Assembly: GCF_001039355.2 (NCBI RefSeq)
Contig: NW_019775617.1
Coordinates: forward strand, 75,185-139,184
Direction: 5' to 3'
DNA from: Lingula anatina
Taxonomy: Eukaryota > Brachiopoda > Lingulata > Lingulida > Lingulidae
Length of the DNA stretch: 64,000 nt
Made by a program: the position numbers and the translations under genes
Notes under the pieces: model-generated
Seen by the model: the letters and a program-made list of their open reading frames with translations, nothing else
What the model was told of the DNA's origin: nothing
Database searches by the model: none
Shown here: positions 35,601 through 45,600 of the stretch, in pieces
Layout: every line of letters starts with the position of its first letter
Position numbering within the stretch: position 1 is the first letter of the stretch

Positions 35601-36608
35601 GCCTGTGAAATAATCAATTGGTCGCGGTTTTCTATCAATAGTATAATGACAGTGAACACTTGGCGTAGCTAAGGTGGGTTTTTTTGATAACACGAAATGA
35701 CACAAACAGACACTTGATCAGAGGTAGGTGGAATATTGATATATCAGTTCTTTTTTGTTTTGTTTTGTGGCATGACGCTTACTCGTTTGAGTAATGAATA
35801 CAAAACACGAAAGATATAAAAACAGCTATTTTTCCTCTTTTGTCTAAAAATCAAGTGTGGTGGGTATTGTGGATATTGGCAAATTAACTGAACCAGTAAC
35901 TTATATTTTCAATGTTATAAGTTTAGAGTTAAATTCAGTTCAAAGATTTGCAAGTTAGTGTGTCTTACGCGAAGAAGAGTTGAGATCATATACACCGTAT
36001 GAAAGATCCCTTTGAGGCACCGCCACGTTTGTAACTGAAGTTTGTCCAATCCATGGTGCTTTCAGAAAACCTTTTTTTCGAAAGATATCAATAATTATTT
36101 ATATGTCAGGACATTCGAACAACGACTTTTAAACTGATACGAGTCGTCCCTGGTCTCCGTTTCATTTTCATTGCATCCAAATCTACGCCATAACATTTGT
36201 AATTGAAAATAAGGATGACTGTGCTTAGCCAAGACAAAAATTAAGATTTCTTTCGTCTGAAACAGAAGAGCTTATCACCTCCGTTTGCTGACCCCCCCCC
36301 CCCCCCCCAACAAAGAAGAAAAAAGACTTGTTTTAAAAAAGTGTACCGGCTTTATGACCGATGGAAACCTAAAGAAAAAAAAAAAAACAAATATGGAATG
36401 TAAACAAATGGAAGCTAGCGCCGCCTACGCCTAAAACTGAATGCGCAACATTTCACCAACCACGAAAACAAAAGCAAAAGATACATATCGTAAATATATA
36501 TAATTAATGTGCCTGACAGTTGTACTTACGTTGTCCGTTAGATCTACGAATTATATTTTCTAAAAACGTGTTCTGTGGTGCAACTAATCCTCGTTTGGTT
36601 CCATGCAT
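13082..36608 (-). CDS. KCNH: EAG-type voltage-gated potassium channel (KCNH1/KCNH5 orthologue), complete
   Basis: Ten exons: 36530-36608, 25421-25651, 24937-25065, 24208-24347, 20609-21004, 19970-20381, 17228-17427, 15899-16151, 14636-14832 and 13082-14293. All introns are GT-AG and every phase fits. The exons sum to 3249 bases, giving 1082 residues and a stop. Order of domains: PAS-cap, PAS, linker, S1-S6 with the pore motif SVGFGN, C-linker, cyclic-nucleotide-binding-homology domain, and a long C-tail with a proline run and a tetramerising coiled coil. The product is a plasma-membrane, outwardly rectifying K+ channel. The GFGN filter and the cap [12 protein letters not shown] place it in EAG rather than ERG or ELK. 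Length is within the EAG range. Intron 1 (10.9 kb) carries a foldback transposon and decayed frames. Confidence 0.95.
14294..14635. repeat. EAG intron 9 with (AC)n microsatellite at 14362-14424
   Basis: Short intron between EAG exons 9 and 10. Its centre is an AC dinucleotide run of about 60 bases with a single ATAC interruption. The run produces spurious Cys-Val frames on the - strand. Confidence 0.9.
14636..14832 (-). CDS. KCNH: EAG exon 9: cyclic-nucleotide-binding-homology domain, end
   Basis: [20 protein letters not shown], then [15 protein letters not shown], and the final helix region ending [10 protein letters not shown]. The YNL of TYNL corresponds to the intrinsic-ligand strand that fills the nucleotide pocket in EAG channels, which do not respond directly to cyclic nucleotides. 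Donor GTAAGT, phase 0. Confidence 0.94.
15899..16151 (-). CDS. KCNH: EAG exon 8: cyclic-nucleotide-binding-homology domain, first part
   Basis: Begins [19 protein letters not shown] and continues [25 protein letters not shown] and [17 protein letters not shown]. This is a very strong family match. Donor GTATGT. The split codon with exon 9 gives Ser (AILSKGD), where the vertebrate and fly channels I remember have Gly (AILGKGD). Confidence 0.95.
17228..17427 (-). CDS. KCNH: EAG exon 7: end of S6 and C-linker
   Basis: Completes S6 as [17 protein letters not shown], then the C-linker: [20 protein letters not shown] and [18 protein letters not shown]. Acceptor TTTTTCAG, donor GTAATT. Ends in phase 0 at GIDTAK. 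Confidence 0.96.
18360..18396. repeat. (TTTG)n tetranucleotide repeat
   Basis: About eight units of TTTG with one TTGC interruption, in EAG intron 7-6 sequence. Confidence 0.85.
19859..19889. repeat. (CA)n(TA)n compound microsatellite
   Basis: CA repeats run directly into TA repeats, about 75 bases downstream of the end of EAG exon 6 on the - strand. Confidence 0.85.
19970..20381 (-). CDS. KCNH: EAG exon 6: S4, S5 and pore
   Basis: S4 shows the positively charged series [16 protein letters not shown]5 follows ([20 protein letters not shown]). The outer turret has two potential N-glycosylation sequons (NRT, NST) and GGPSKD. The pore helix runs into SVGFGN, the EAG-type selectivity filter, and the exon continues into S6. 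It leaves one base over. Donor GTAAGT at 19964-19969. Confidence 0.97.
20609..21004 (-). CDS. KCNH: EAG exon 5: S1 to S3
   Basis: 132 codons, phase 0 at both ends. Contains [20 protein letters not shown] before S1, S1 ([20 protein letters not shown]), S2 ([17 protein letters not shown]) with its acidic residues, the linker [11 protein letters not shown], and S3 ([14 protein letters not shown]). These segments are among the most conserved of the EAG family. Confidence 0.96.
21005..24207. other. EAG intron 4
   Basis: A 3.2-kb intron with a CT/GT compound microsatellite at 23972-24030. No exon or recognisable element was found. Confidence 0.5.
23972..24030. repeat. (CT)n(GT)n compound microsatellite
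   Basis: CT repeats followed by GAGTG and then GT repeats, inside EAG intron 4. Confidence 0.9.
24208..24347 (-). CDS. KCNH: EAG exon 4: N-terminal linker
   Basis: Acceptor TTTTTCAG, donor GTAAGT, ends in phase 0. Begins [19 protein letters not shown], which aligns with the family's KFARLTRALTSSR..V. It then runs through a variable, Gln/Pro-rich linker to SLAH, which joins directly to [12 protein letters not shown] in exon 5. Confidence 0.9.
24937..25065 (-). CDS. KCNH: EAG exon 3: PAS domain end
   Basis: Phase 1 at both ends. Encodes RTPLW, then [20 protein letters not shown], closing the PAS beta-sheet, and ends in CEDDGKG. Donor GTAAGT. It matches the family's APIRNE..KVVLFL segment. Confidence 0.93.
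25421..25651 (-). CDS. KCNH: EAG exon 2: PAS domain core
   Basis: Acceptor TTTATTACAG, donor GTAAGG, phase 1 at both ends, 77 codons. It encodes [19 protein letters not shown], then GFCKLSGY and AEVMQKS, ending at YKKN. These are the canonical PAS motifs of EAG channels (known from the family). The acceptor's pyrimidine tract is only 22 bases from the end of a transposon target duplication (25674-25679). Confidence 0.95.
25691..25697 (-). promoter_or_regulatory. Candidate branch point TACTAAC for EAG exon 2
   Basis: On the - strand the transposon's terminal repeat reads TACTAAC. Its branch adenosine would be at 25692, about 40 bases before the exon 2 acceptor (exon starts at 25651), with a T-rich tract between. 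Position and sequence fit a branch point. Use in splicing is inferred. Confidence 0.4.
25741..25867. repeat. Left palindrome array, six ~22-bp units
   Basis: Units follow the pattern TTTTCACCGCGGTGAAAATT with cores CACCGAGGTG, TACCGCGGTG, CACCGTGGTG, CACCGCGGTG, CACCGGGGTG and CACCGCGGTG. Each good unit is itself self-complementary over 18 bases. Confidence 0.92.
26330..26476. repeat. Right palindrome array, seven ~22-bp units
   Basis: Seven CACCGCGGTG-centred units (one CACCGTGGTG) joined by AAAATTATTTTC-like spacers, in mirror arrangement to the left array. An antisense frame here reads repeated HRGEN, a by-product of the repeat. Confidence 0.92.
26580..26613. repeat. (CA)n microsatellite
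   Basis: Uninterrupted CA run, 40 bases beyond the foldback element in EAG intron 1. Confidence 0.9.
27808..28110 (-). CDS. Hypothetical 100-codon frame with two hydrophobic segments
   Basis: Open frame on the - strand inside EAG intron 1. It has two strongly hydrophobic stretches ([18 protein letters not shown] and, near residue 65-85, [19 protein letters not shown]), so it could be a small two-pass membrane protein or a fragment of one. No family recognised. It is the first of a series of coding-like frames between 27.8 and 35.5 kb. It may be chance in AT-rich DNA. Confidence 0.2.
   Translation of the reverse strand: MKLSCCRTAINCLQVINLWISVGIILVYLVIAAHGTYKYECLDQYNRKVIHIIAWQIRQIYTLIVQLMIYDFSEMLVLYISIFVTIRNNVNKNTFDLTGL
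28638..29600 (-). pseudogene. Decayed reading frame, about 320 codons, family unknown
   Basis: One - strand frame runs through this stretch with coding-like composition, broken by about eight in-frame stops. Short readable pieces include [56 protein letters not shown] and [20 protein letters not shown]. The pieces stay in one frame, unlike chance. No family recognised. It could be a degraded mobile-element or viral-type gene within EAG intron 1. Confidence 0.35.
29890..30590 (+). pseudogene. Decayed coding-like region, family unknown
   Basis: Starts with an ATA-led open stretch of 101 codons to 30192. Coding-like segments in shifted frames then run to a TAA near 30588, the last reading [19 protein letters not shown]. 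The frame changes and the stop suggest a broken gene. A competing 64-codon frame exists on the - strand at 29887-30081, so the direction is not certain. Confidence 0.25.
31330..31620 (-). pseudogene. Coding-like frame with one internal stop
   Basis: The - strand frame includes [18 protein letters not shown], then [20 protein letters not shown] and [12 protein letters not shown] before a stop. The same frame extends upstream past one TGA. No family recognised. Part of the cluster in EAG intron 1. Confidence 0.25.
32996..33484 (+). pseudogene. Decayed 163-codon frame with two TGA stops
   Basis: A single + frame from after a TAA at 32993 to a TGA at 33482-33484, interrupted only by two TGA codons near 33266 and 33275. 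Charged, coding-like composition ([20 protein letters not shown]; then [20 protein letters not shown]). No ATG at the head. No family recognised. Confidence 0.3.
33688..33903 (+). pseudogene. Coding-like 71-codon fragment without a start
   Basis: Open from after a TAA at 33685 to TAA at 33901-33903, with no methionine. Reads [20 protein letters not shown] and then [20 protein letters not shown], which looks protein-like. No family recognised. Confidence 0.25.
34862..35284 (+). pseudogene. Decayed 140-codon frame with two TAG stops
   Basis: One + frame from 34862 to a TAA at 35282-35284, interrupted by two TAG codons (the second at 35081-35083). Pieces include [38 protein letters not shown] and [21 protein letters not shown] related phrase (GLSD.TPF) recurs near 35520, so a second degenerate copy may follow. 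No family recognised. Confidence 0.3.
36293..36309. repeat. Poly(C) tract
   Basis: Run of about 18 C residues in EAG intron 1, some 220 bases downstream of exon 1 on the - strand. Confidence 0.85.
36530..36608 (-). CDS. KCNH: EAG exon 1: start codon and PAS-cap
   Basis: ATG at 36606-36608 reads [18 protein letters not shown] and then IIRRSNGQ. The donor GTAAGT lies at 36524-36529 and the exon leaves one base over. Human KCNH1 and KCNH5 start [20 protein letters not shown] (from memory), so the start codon is secure. In EAG channels this amphipathic cap contacts the PAS and cyclic-nucleotide-homology domains and tunes gating. The exon is only 79 bases and lies 10.9 kb upstream of the next one. 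Confidence 0.93.
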
Positions 36609-37572
36609 TTTGGGTGATATATAACTATTTTACTCCTTTGGTGATCACAAAGCTTTCCCAGTAATCATAGTAATGAGACATTCTCTTTTATAAACTCGAA
36701 GTGTGAGGCGGATGGTTATGGGTAATTGGTGGCATATTCTGTGGTATAAGGGTAGTCCGTGTCAAATACGCTATTCCCAAAATTTTCAATTTTCCTGCCG
36801 CTGATGAGTCCCTGACACCGTGAAATAAGAAGGTTCTCCATGATTGTTTAATCCATATGGCGGCTCAGTGGTTAAGTACTGACTCCGCGAGGTTGTTTAT
36901 GGTTGTGATAACAGGTTTGGTCGGCACTAAAGCCACTGCGTCTCTGGATCAATTCGCAAGTAATTTTTGCAGTCATCTATTGCCAACGCATGCGCACTAT
37001 ACATGTCGTGTGACAGGTAGGCCTCATCTGTAATGGAGAGGTGTCCAATATAGTTAATTAGGCGGTGATGTGTTTTGTATCGATTATGCCTAGGGGCGTC
37101 AAAGAAAGAGGCACAATGCCATGCATGAAGAATATAATTCGGCACCGTCTTAATCCAGTCAATTGATGTTTACCTGAAGTTCAATATAAGACGTGAGAAA
37201 GAAGGTTTGGTATCTATTTTTTACCAAACAGACAGAAGGATTAAGTTTTGACAATAACACAAAACAAGTCGTGCAAAGGGGATCTGAATGCACAAACAAA
37301 GCTTAGATAGATGTTGTGTATGTACTAAGAGTTTCCGACGGGAACAGTTCATTGTAACATCTCCATGCTAAAAGTTGCTTTACGCACGGGCATTTTATCA
37401 AATTGGTTGCCGTTTACATAACCTATAGTTGCTATATGTTGCTATACACAGACACACGCACATATATACACGTACACAATAAACACATAGCCCCCGTAAT
37501 GTTCTTATTGACTCCATGCACCAAGAGCTCAGAACTCACAAGGGAATACCGTCGAACAATGGGGATGTTCGC

Positions 37573-37902
37573 TTATAATAACGAAACAAGGTAGCATCCT
37601 TTTGCAACAAAAGCATCAAATCGTCCAAACCCAACTACGTGCGATTTATCAATAATTTCACTCGAAGTTATGTTAATTAAACACAAGAGTTTACCGAATG
37701 TATTGGTTGCCATTGTGGGTAAGAATAACACAGACCAATAGTGTTTGACAATGTGTTCGAAGAACGAATCCAAATAGTGACGTCTCTCGTTGTCAAGGCA
37801 ACAACAAACGATACCGTCTCCATACGCTGACTCGAAAGAATGGGTCGATGATTGAGTTATTTTCATATTATCCACACGCGGTATTTGTACCTGGAATATC
37901 AT
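37573..37902 (-). CDS. Hypothetical 109-codon frame upstream of EAG
   Basis: Open - strand frame about 1 kb upstream of EAG exon 1. It includes YGDGIVCCCLDNERRHYLDS and MATNTFGKLLCLINITSSEI. No family recognised and no splice partner identified. It could be part of an upstream exon, or chance. Confidence 0.15.
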   Translation of the reverse strand: MIFQVQIPRVDNMKITQSSTHSFESAYGDGIVCCCLDNERRHYLDSFFEHIVKHYWSVLFLPTMATNTFGKLLCLINITSSEIIDKSHVVGFGRFDAFVAKGCYLVSLL

Positions 37903-38258
37903 TTTTCGCTTTTGATGTCCGGTTATACCGATACTTCGATTCCTTTTAAGAGTATGATAGACATTATTTTATTACAAGGTGGTAACATTTCTGCTCTCTA
38001 GTTATGGGAGGAATTATGGTCAGGTGATGTTTTCATATGGAAAATTCTATGATAGAAACATTGGCGTAAATATGAAAGGTGACAATACATAATGATCCTG
38101 ATAATTGAAATCGACACCTCTTTTTACCCGATTTACTTCAAGGACATAAATGACTCATGACGTATCTGCTTATTGCAGAAATATGCAATAAGCAGAAATA
38201 TGTTGGCCAAAATATGTCGGACAAAACTCTTGTATTCCAACTTTCATCTCTAATTACA

Positions 38259-38260
<2 letters not shown>

Positions 38261-38298
<38 letters not shown>
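38261..38298. repeat. (GT)n microsatellite
   Basis: Uninterrupted GT run of about 38 bases. Confidence 0.9.
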
Positions 38299-38301
<3 letters not shown>

Positions 38302-38639
38302 CCTGATGAGAATGATGAGCTAAGTGAAACATGTTCGTGAAAATCAATTTTTTTTGTATTATTGAGGTATTTAGATGTGCAGATTACTTAATTTTGAAAC
38401 TTTCAATTGCTTCATCCAACTTACTAGCTTACAAGTGTGTATATTACAATTTTATGTTCTAACTCCAAATTACTTTTGGGACTTTTTTCATTTGGTTTCC
38501 TTCTGGTGATCAATTAAATATTTGACAAATTATCGGCAGTTTATACTGAAAAGCAATGTCACATTCACGGAAGCACAGATTGGAGAACAACGCCAGTCAT
38601 CAAAAAGGTGATGTAATGCCACGAGGTATTCCATCACAC

Positions 38640-39150
38640 AGTTAATATCTTGTGTAGCTGCCGTTCCCAAATGACGCCATTTATTCGAGGTAATGACCCA
38701 ACCTTTTTGGTGATGTATTTCTGGCTGAAAACAGCTCACTCCTTGACATGAATCTGTCTCAGCTCAGCCAGTTTGATACCCTGGGTATCTCTTCCTACAT
38801 CACAGTGCCCTGTGTGATTCAATTATGGAAAATAACCAGGCCAGTCTAGTTGCCCATTTCCTTGAATTGTTGTGTTCTGCGAGCACGATTTGGTAGAGCA
38901 TTGCCATGTTGGAACAGAAAGTTAAGAATAAAGGGTTCTAGCATACGGTACCATTTCTGTTGACAGAGCTTGCATATAGACGTCGGTATTTCAGGTTTCT
39001 CTGAGGAACACCAGTTCAACATTCGTAATGTATGGTAGCCAAGGTTGACAGAAACACTGCCCAACAAACAGCCATAACCAATCCTCTCATAAAGTTGACA
39101 TGAATCATGGAGTCCGCTATCAACACGTTGAAGAAGGAGTCTCCAGTGAC
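38640..39150 (-). pseudogene. Inactivated Tc1/mariner-type transposase
   Basis: Readable pieces occur in order across shifted frames: LLLQRVDSGL (cf. DESRF..L.R.DGR), a YGCLLGSV block (cf. VMVWGCF), FLFQHGNALPNRARRTQQF (cf. FQQDNAPxHxAR), DWPGYFP (cf. DWPARSPDLNP), LAELRQIHVKE and KYITKKVGSLPRI. These are the central and C-terminal blocks of Tc1-family DDE transposases as I know them. The catalytic Asp of QQDNA is Gly here and other acidic positions are lost. Stops and frameshifts are present, so it is dead. I did not find convincing terminal repeats. Confidence 0.8.
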
Positions 39151-41616
39151 GCATTTGACTGTAATGAAGTTGGCCGGTCCATTTTAGTGTTGGTTAAATG
39201 ATTTTAGGAGAACTTCTTGAACCCAACCCAGGAATCTGCTGTTGGCTGATTCTCTAGACACTTGGGTTTTGCTAAGTTCTTTTGCCTCCCGGGCTTTATA
39301 GTCTTTCGGGACGACCAGTACTGATATCTTGTAGCACATGTTGCTTCTTGTGATGCTGCTGAGTGACCACACAGACAGTTTTTGAGTGAATCCAAAACGA
39401 CCATCACATCCCTTCTGTTTGCGTCCAGCACGCCACATCTAAAAAACCTCAAGCACCAGTGAGTGGGCAATAAATGCACATGTGACCTTTGATACTGTTC
39501 AGATTTCACCAAGATTTGTTACACAGGATACACAAGTTTAACCATCTATAATAAATTACTGTAGAAATTTTGTTTCATGTCCATAACATGAAGGTTGAAT
39601 ACCTGTCATTGCTACACTCAGCTGTATTAAAAGTGTTGTGACAATTAATTTTCGATATTTATTCGTCATTTTAGCAGTAGTGTTTATGTGTGTTCCATCA
39701 ACTCGTTGAATAAAATATTTAATTAGAGTCATATCATTAATACATAATTCGAGTGTCAGAATATATGCACCAGTCTTCAATAAGCCCATTGTCAACGTTT
39801 CATATTATCAAAAACACAATACAGTCAATATATATAGAGAAGACGAGTTAGCAATATACCTTTTCCAGCAAGATAACATCATATCATTTCATTATTGTGA
39901 GGTCTATCGTAAGAAAGTCTTTTTTCAATGCTTATGAATTGGAAATACATTACCCGCGCTGAAGAACAGATGGAACAGATCCGTTCTCTGCTCTTTATGA
40001 ATCTCTTATTTAAGACAGAATATATGTATCTCTTCAAAGAATGACATAACCATCATTCCATATACTTACGTAAGTTTACACAGACACACGCACATATATA
40101 CGTAATTTTCTTTGCAAATTGAACTGACTCGCTTTTTTTATTTATTTTCAAAAACATGTACATTAACACACCTGTTCCCGCTCACATTGGCACAAAACAT
40201 TGCTCTAGATCTTTTCGTGACATGGTAATGGCTCCATGCACTTAAGTAACTTTGTATTCTGTGAAAATATTATTAACTCATATTCACACATCTGCTCTCG
40301 GTCACATTGACACAAAACAGATCTAGATCTTTTCGGAAGAACTTTTGGAAGTCCAATTACGTGGTACAGAGATATGCGTCTTGAAATACATGAGGACATT
40401 TCATTCGTCAATTCCCCTTGCACGTCGCAGCAAATATTTTAAAAAATTTTGATTTGTTAAAATATCTGTTGACTTTTACACAAAAGCACGTATAACAGTA
40501 ATTATTTTTTTCGTTCAGTAAGTCGCTGGCTCTTCTGTTTCTTCATTTATAGATGTGCTTTCTCAACATCCTCATTACCCCTACGATATACACTTGGTGG
40601 GTATCAAGAGTATAATCATTTGGCATTTTGAGAACATACCCCCCAGCAGCGATTAAGGACTTTGAATCACTCACAAAGTCCAAATGCATGCATGTATAAT
40701 CTTCTAAATGTCTTCACCGATGCGATATTGTTAAATAGTAATCGGAGGGTGGGGATAAGTTTAGAAATATTTAACAACTGCTATTATCGCAAAAAAGCAA
40801 AAGACTGACTCGGTCATAGCATGGCGAGAATCAAGAGACGCTTGTAAAGGAATGACAAATGGGTCTCTTTATTGAATTCCACAATATTGTAGACATGTCT
40901 ATACAGTGTTTAATCGATAGGGTACAGGTTAAATGATAGAAAGCCATTTAGGGATGAGGTGAGAAATCCCAACCTTAACTCATTTTACATCGATGATATG
41001 CTAGGATGTGTTTTCAGTTGACATTGTCATTTGACAAAAAAAAAGGTGTTTTAAATGCCTTATTTTGTGTTACGCAAAAGGCGAATACTTTGTCTTAATT
41101 CTGATGTATTGGACGAAATCTAGATTGGTAAAATCGCCAGATGAAGACAAATTTTCAATGAATGGTAAAATATAGTTTTGGGTTTTACAATGAACATTGT
41201 TGTCTGCAATGTGTTTGAATAGAAAGTCTTACGTAGGAGTTTTGCTTTTAACATCATCTATATTTGAACAGATGGAGATTACATTAGACTGTCAAAAGGT
41301 CATGAAACGTTGATTAATCGAACTATAATCGAAGAGCAAATGAAGTAGCTAATTCTGTATTTTTGTTCAGGTGCATCAAGAATGTTTAAGTAACTAGATA
41401 TAAAGGGAATTTAATGCCCAGTTCCAATTACATTCTGTTGAGTCATTAGAATCCGATAAAAAAGGAAAATAGAAATTATATAATGCCAATAAAATCTCAC
41501 AGACTTAGTAGAGAATGGACAATCGGAACTGGATCTGAAGTAATACTAGAAGATACGAAATGTGAGGTGGACAACCTGTGATGCAGGTACCGAAACGAAC
41601 GTGCAGCTGGTTCATA

Positions 41617-41639
41617 GTGTGTGTGTGTGTGTGTGTGTT
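41617..41639. repeat. (GT)n microsatellite
   Basis: Short GT run of about 22 bases in intergenic DNA. Confidence 0.85.
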
Positions 41640-42621
41640 ACTGAAAACCTGAAACTGTGATATATCTTTCATTTGAATTATTTTGGAATCGTGGGTAATT
41701 CGTTCAAAAGATAGCGAAACGCACACGAGAACCCTTGCGTTGCCGCCGTGAACTTCATCCTTATCCCAGCTCATAACCTGTCATAACTTATACAAGTTAT
41801 TAGACACTGAAATCAATAGATCAGTTGGTATTAAATCACCAACCGAAACGTGCTCGCTAAGCACGTGATAAAATGTTTTCCACTTAAGAATATGCCATCA
41901 ATCATCAGATATTAACCTCATACATGGGTTGATTAGAAAAGATTACAACCACATAAAAACGACACATATCACCACACACCCAGTAGACTCTCAATTCCAT
42001 TTCGATTTAAATAGACTGTATGTACACGGTGTATACATACGATGTATTTGTCGAAATGATGTCCTTGGCAATTACTGTTTTGTCGTTACCTTTCTATACT
42101 GGAAGGTTGTTGACTTGTGGTAGGTCTAACACAGACCGCAGTTCGATCAAGGATAAGGTTGGCGTTCTTGGGGTTAAACCCGTTTATAGACACAAGTGAG
42201 TTTACTTGAGGAGAAATAATGAATGGAGTATATCATAATGAGATATATTAAACTACAGGATTTGTATATGAATTTCGTTTGCAAGAATAGGATGACATTT
42301 TAATTTCCTTTTGGTTTTGTTTCTTCTGATTGAATACATAAATTACAGTTTCAGTTTTTCAGTCTTTCAGCGACTGATTCATTTTAAGATTTAAAATAAC
42401 TACGTTTTTCCATCTTCGTCGTATCTAATTAAATATAGTGCAAACGAGTCAATGGAAAAACACAAAATAAACAATTGTTACAAAAAGTAACAGAAACGAG
42501 TACGTCTTGTGGTCAGGTAATTGGCATTCTCTGCTTTCTATTCTGTCGCTGAACTGTGTGCATAGATATAAAACCAAGCCCGTTTCTATCGTCGTAGACA
42601 TACAATGAACATGTTTACATG

Positions 42622-42828
42622 CTATGCTCGATGAAACACATCCATCTCTTTCTGACACTCATAGAAATTGTCCCTTGTTATACAAACACGTCCCACGTGA
42701 ACGCTGCACTGCCTAGCAGCTGGTGACCGGCAATAGTGAGTACACTTTGACCCCTTGCACTGCACCGAGGGGGCGTAAACGCTCGGTCCACATTTTCGGC
42801 CATATGCCATTTCGACCACATCGGCCAT
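42622..42828 (-). CDS. Hypothetical small cysteine-rich frame
   Basis: A 68-codon - strand frame, starting with ATG, with seven cysteines. Six are spaced CKGSKCTHYC, then C, C and C further on. The stretch is slightly richer in GC than its surroundings. No signal peptide is visible at its start and no family is recognised. It may be an internal exon or chance. Confidence 0.15.
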   Translation of the reverse strand: MADVVEMAYGRKCGPSVYAPSVQCKGSKCTHYCRSPAARQCSVHVGRVCITRDNFYECQKEMDVFHRA

Positions 42829-45149
42829 CCACCGGTATCTTGGTTACCTTGCTAACGAAGATTCATTTTTACAGGAACGTCACTTTATCAATAATGCCAC
42901 TTGGCCTACATGTAGCGTCCTTGCATAATGCAGATTAACACCTCAAACCAATTGTACTTGCATGATCATTAGTTAGCAATTTCGTCTTATATAAAATATG
43001 TAAGTGACCTAGACACAACTATCATGATTTTCAGCATAATTACTTCACAGGTTTTGTTCCTCTTCCCGTCGATATGTGAGAAAGGAGCAAATATCACATG
43101 GTACTTACCTGTATTTGGTAATTATGCAAGTACTGTGCCCACATTGAAAACAATGCCGACTGAAACATTTGGAAAGATAGATGCCCCTCAGCTCCGAAAC
43201 ACGGTGTGACCGGAATGAAATTGGAATGGACAACATAGCCGACTAAACATTTTAATAGTTATACCATATGTGTTATGCCTTTTTATTATAATACTTATGA
43301 TTAAAATGAAAATTATTCTTATAGTATTTTTAAAATAGATGTCCCTCAAATGGTGACACCCCATTTTATCTGGTAAGCAAAGTGTGGTAAGGAACCATTC
43401 CGTTTTGATATGCCAGTCGACAGGAACCACTACAATGCATCAAAATATTGAAAATAAAAGAAATTAGCCAGTACATCCATCTTTGCATCCTAACTGGGAA
43501 ATAATGATAATTATAATTTTTACATTTGAACTTCATTGGAAAATGGCAATTGCGTGCACAATAATGACCACTAAACGGAGCTTGGCTTCAAAATATTCTT
43601 TGCTCGTTTGCGTTACAGAACACCATGTATCGCTACTATTATACCCCACTTGCTAACGTACAGTGTCGCGGCAATATGATAAATGCAATTGAAACTATCT
43701 GAGTGCAGCTATAATTATTGGCGACGTTACAGTAAGAAGCGTAGATTAACTGCAGATTAACCTGTCTGCTGGGAATGTGGACCACCGGGGTATATAAGAA
43801 CTCCGTGGCTTTTCATCAAAGGGGCGAGATTGACGAAATGATTGAATAGACATAATAATCTCTTCGTAAATTGGCGGGTGCTTAAATGGAAGCCGTTGCC
43901 ATAAAACACTAGGGCTGTTCAGTTTCCCAACAGTGAGTATTTCATGAATAATCCTTCTTTCTTGTCTAATGGTAATTACACCAGGGCATTAAACCAAGAC
44001 GCTAATCATCCTCTGGAGCATTTTGCTTAATCAACAGGAACGGAATTGGCTTCACTTTTCATATTTTCCCATTTTCACACCAATTCTTATTGAACAAGAC
44101 ACGTTATCATACCATCTGCTTATCTATGCCTTTAAAATTTGATTAAAATTCCTGTGGACTGAAGACGTCTTTGGTAATGCATGAAAGTACCAATCACTAA
44201 CTGAAACTGATAATAAGTAAATGAAAGGACACTTGTCTGGCATTCATTCCTAAATAAATAACGTGTGTTAACTAAGCCACCTGCCGAGTTAGAAGTCCTA
44301 ACACTTGGACGATTTTGTACAATCTGAAAATCAATCTTACGCTCATTCAATCGGATCTTCCTAACCAACACAAACAAATCAACTCATTACTAAATCAAAC
44401 GTAAGTAAAAGCACGATAAGTACCACACGTAGAGCTAGGCACATCAGTAAATAAATGTAGATTACTATGTTTCTAAAGCAGTTCCTCTTTTCTTTCATCT
44501 CCAATGCTATAACTTGCTTATTACGGAGAGCTGTTTAATGGCAAAATGATAAAAATGTGGATATTAAACGCTTCCCCCGTCATTATTATTGACAGGATCT
44601 CTAAGAAACAAGCCAACGTATTAATCTTGGAGTGCACGTAAGTGACAGTAGGGCAAAATTCTGATAATAGGAATATCATTGTTCAGATATCACGCTGTCA
44701 CCTATACTGAAATACGAAAAAAAAAAAACATTCTCCATGTAGGTTTGCTGCACTGCAAGTGTTTGGCTCTCGTAGTGAAGCTGTTATAACCAATTACCGG
44801 AGCAGCCCCTGCTGCATTAATTCTCAGTGGAGTTAATATATCTAAGACCCTGGGGACATCGTTTCTCACTGTTGCCAAAATTAGAAGAAAGTCAACCTCT
44901 GGCACCTATTTTTTTATTCCAACAACAATCTCCCACCCCTACCCAAAAGAATATCACTTGGGTGTAACTTGAAAGTGCATTCTAAGGTACCATGGGCTAT
45001 ATAACAAAAAGTACCTTTGCAATGTATTGCGGGTAACAATGTTCCTGGAAAATACAGAGATTTATCCATACCACTTGGATTGACATCACACCGATATAGG
45101 TGCGAGCACAGTGCGTATGAAGGCGGTTTGGCATGATAAGCTCTGAGCA

Positions 45150-45600
45150 CTTCGAGTGGGACTGATCCCTATTCCTCGTTTCTGGGAAAATCACGAGTTA
45201 AATGAAAGCTACTTCAGATTTAAGATCTTTTTTTTCAAACAAGATGTGATAAATCGATGCCAAGAAACCTACTACAATCAGAACGTGCAATTTATGTAGA
45301 ATTTGATTCCTAAAAGCCAGTTAATTAAAAAAAGGTATCTTATAAATATCATGAAAGCTGCAGAGCACATCAAATTGCTTTGAGTGGAACTGATTTTTAT
45401 CGTTTCTGGTAAACCACGAGCTATTTCAGACTTGGGAATCTTTCATCCAAGCAAAAAGTGATACATCCGAGTTTTCCTTACATATCTTGTAGCTAAAAGC
45501 ATAAGGTTACTAACACTGGATAATTGTATTGCAAAACACAACGTATGGGGCGAACGTCGAAAAACTTTCATAAAAAAAACTGATCATACCGATTTTCAGG
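45150..45600. repeat. Two adjacent diverged repeat units (~230 bp each)
   Basis: Units at about 45155-45370 and 45385-45600 share, in order, GAGTGG(G/A)ACTGAT, CGTTTCTGG, CACGAG and TCAAACAAG/CCAAGCAAA followed by GTGATA-type blocks. A third member lies at about 47105-47335. Judged by eye. Confidence 0.45.
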
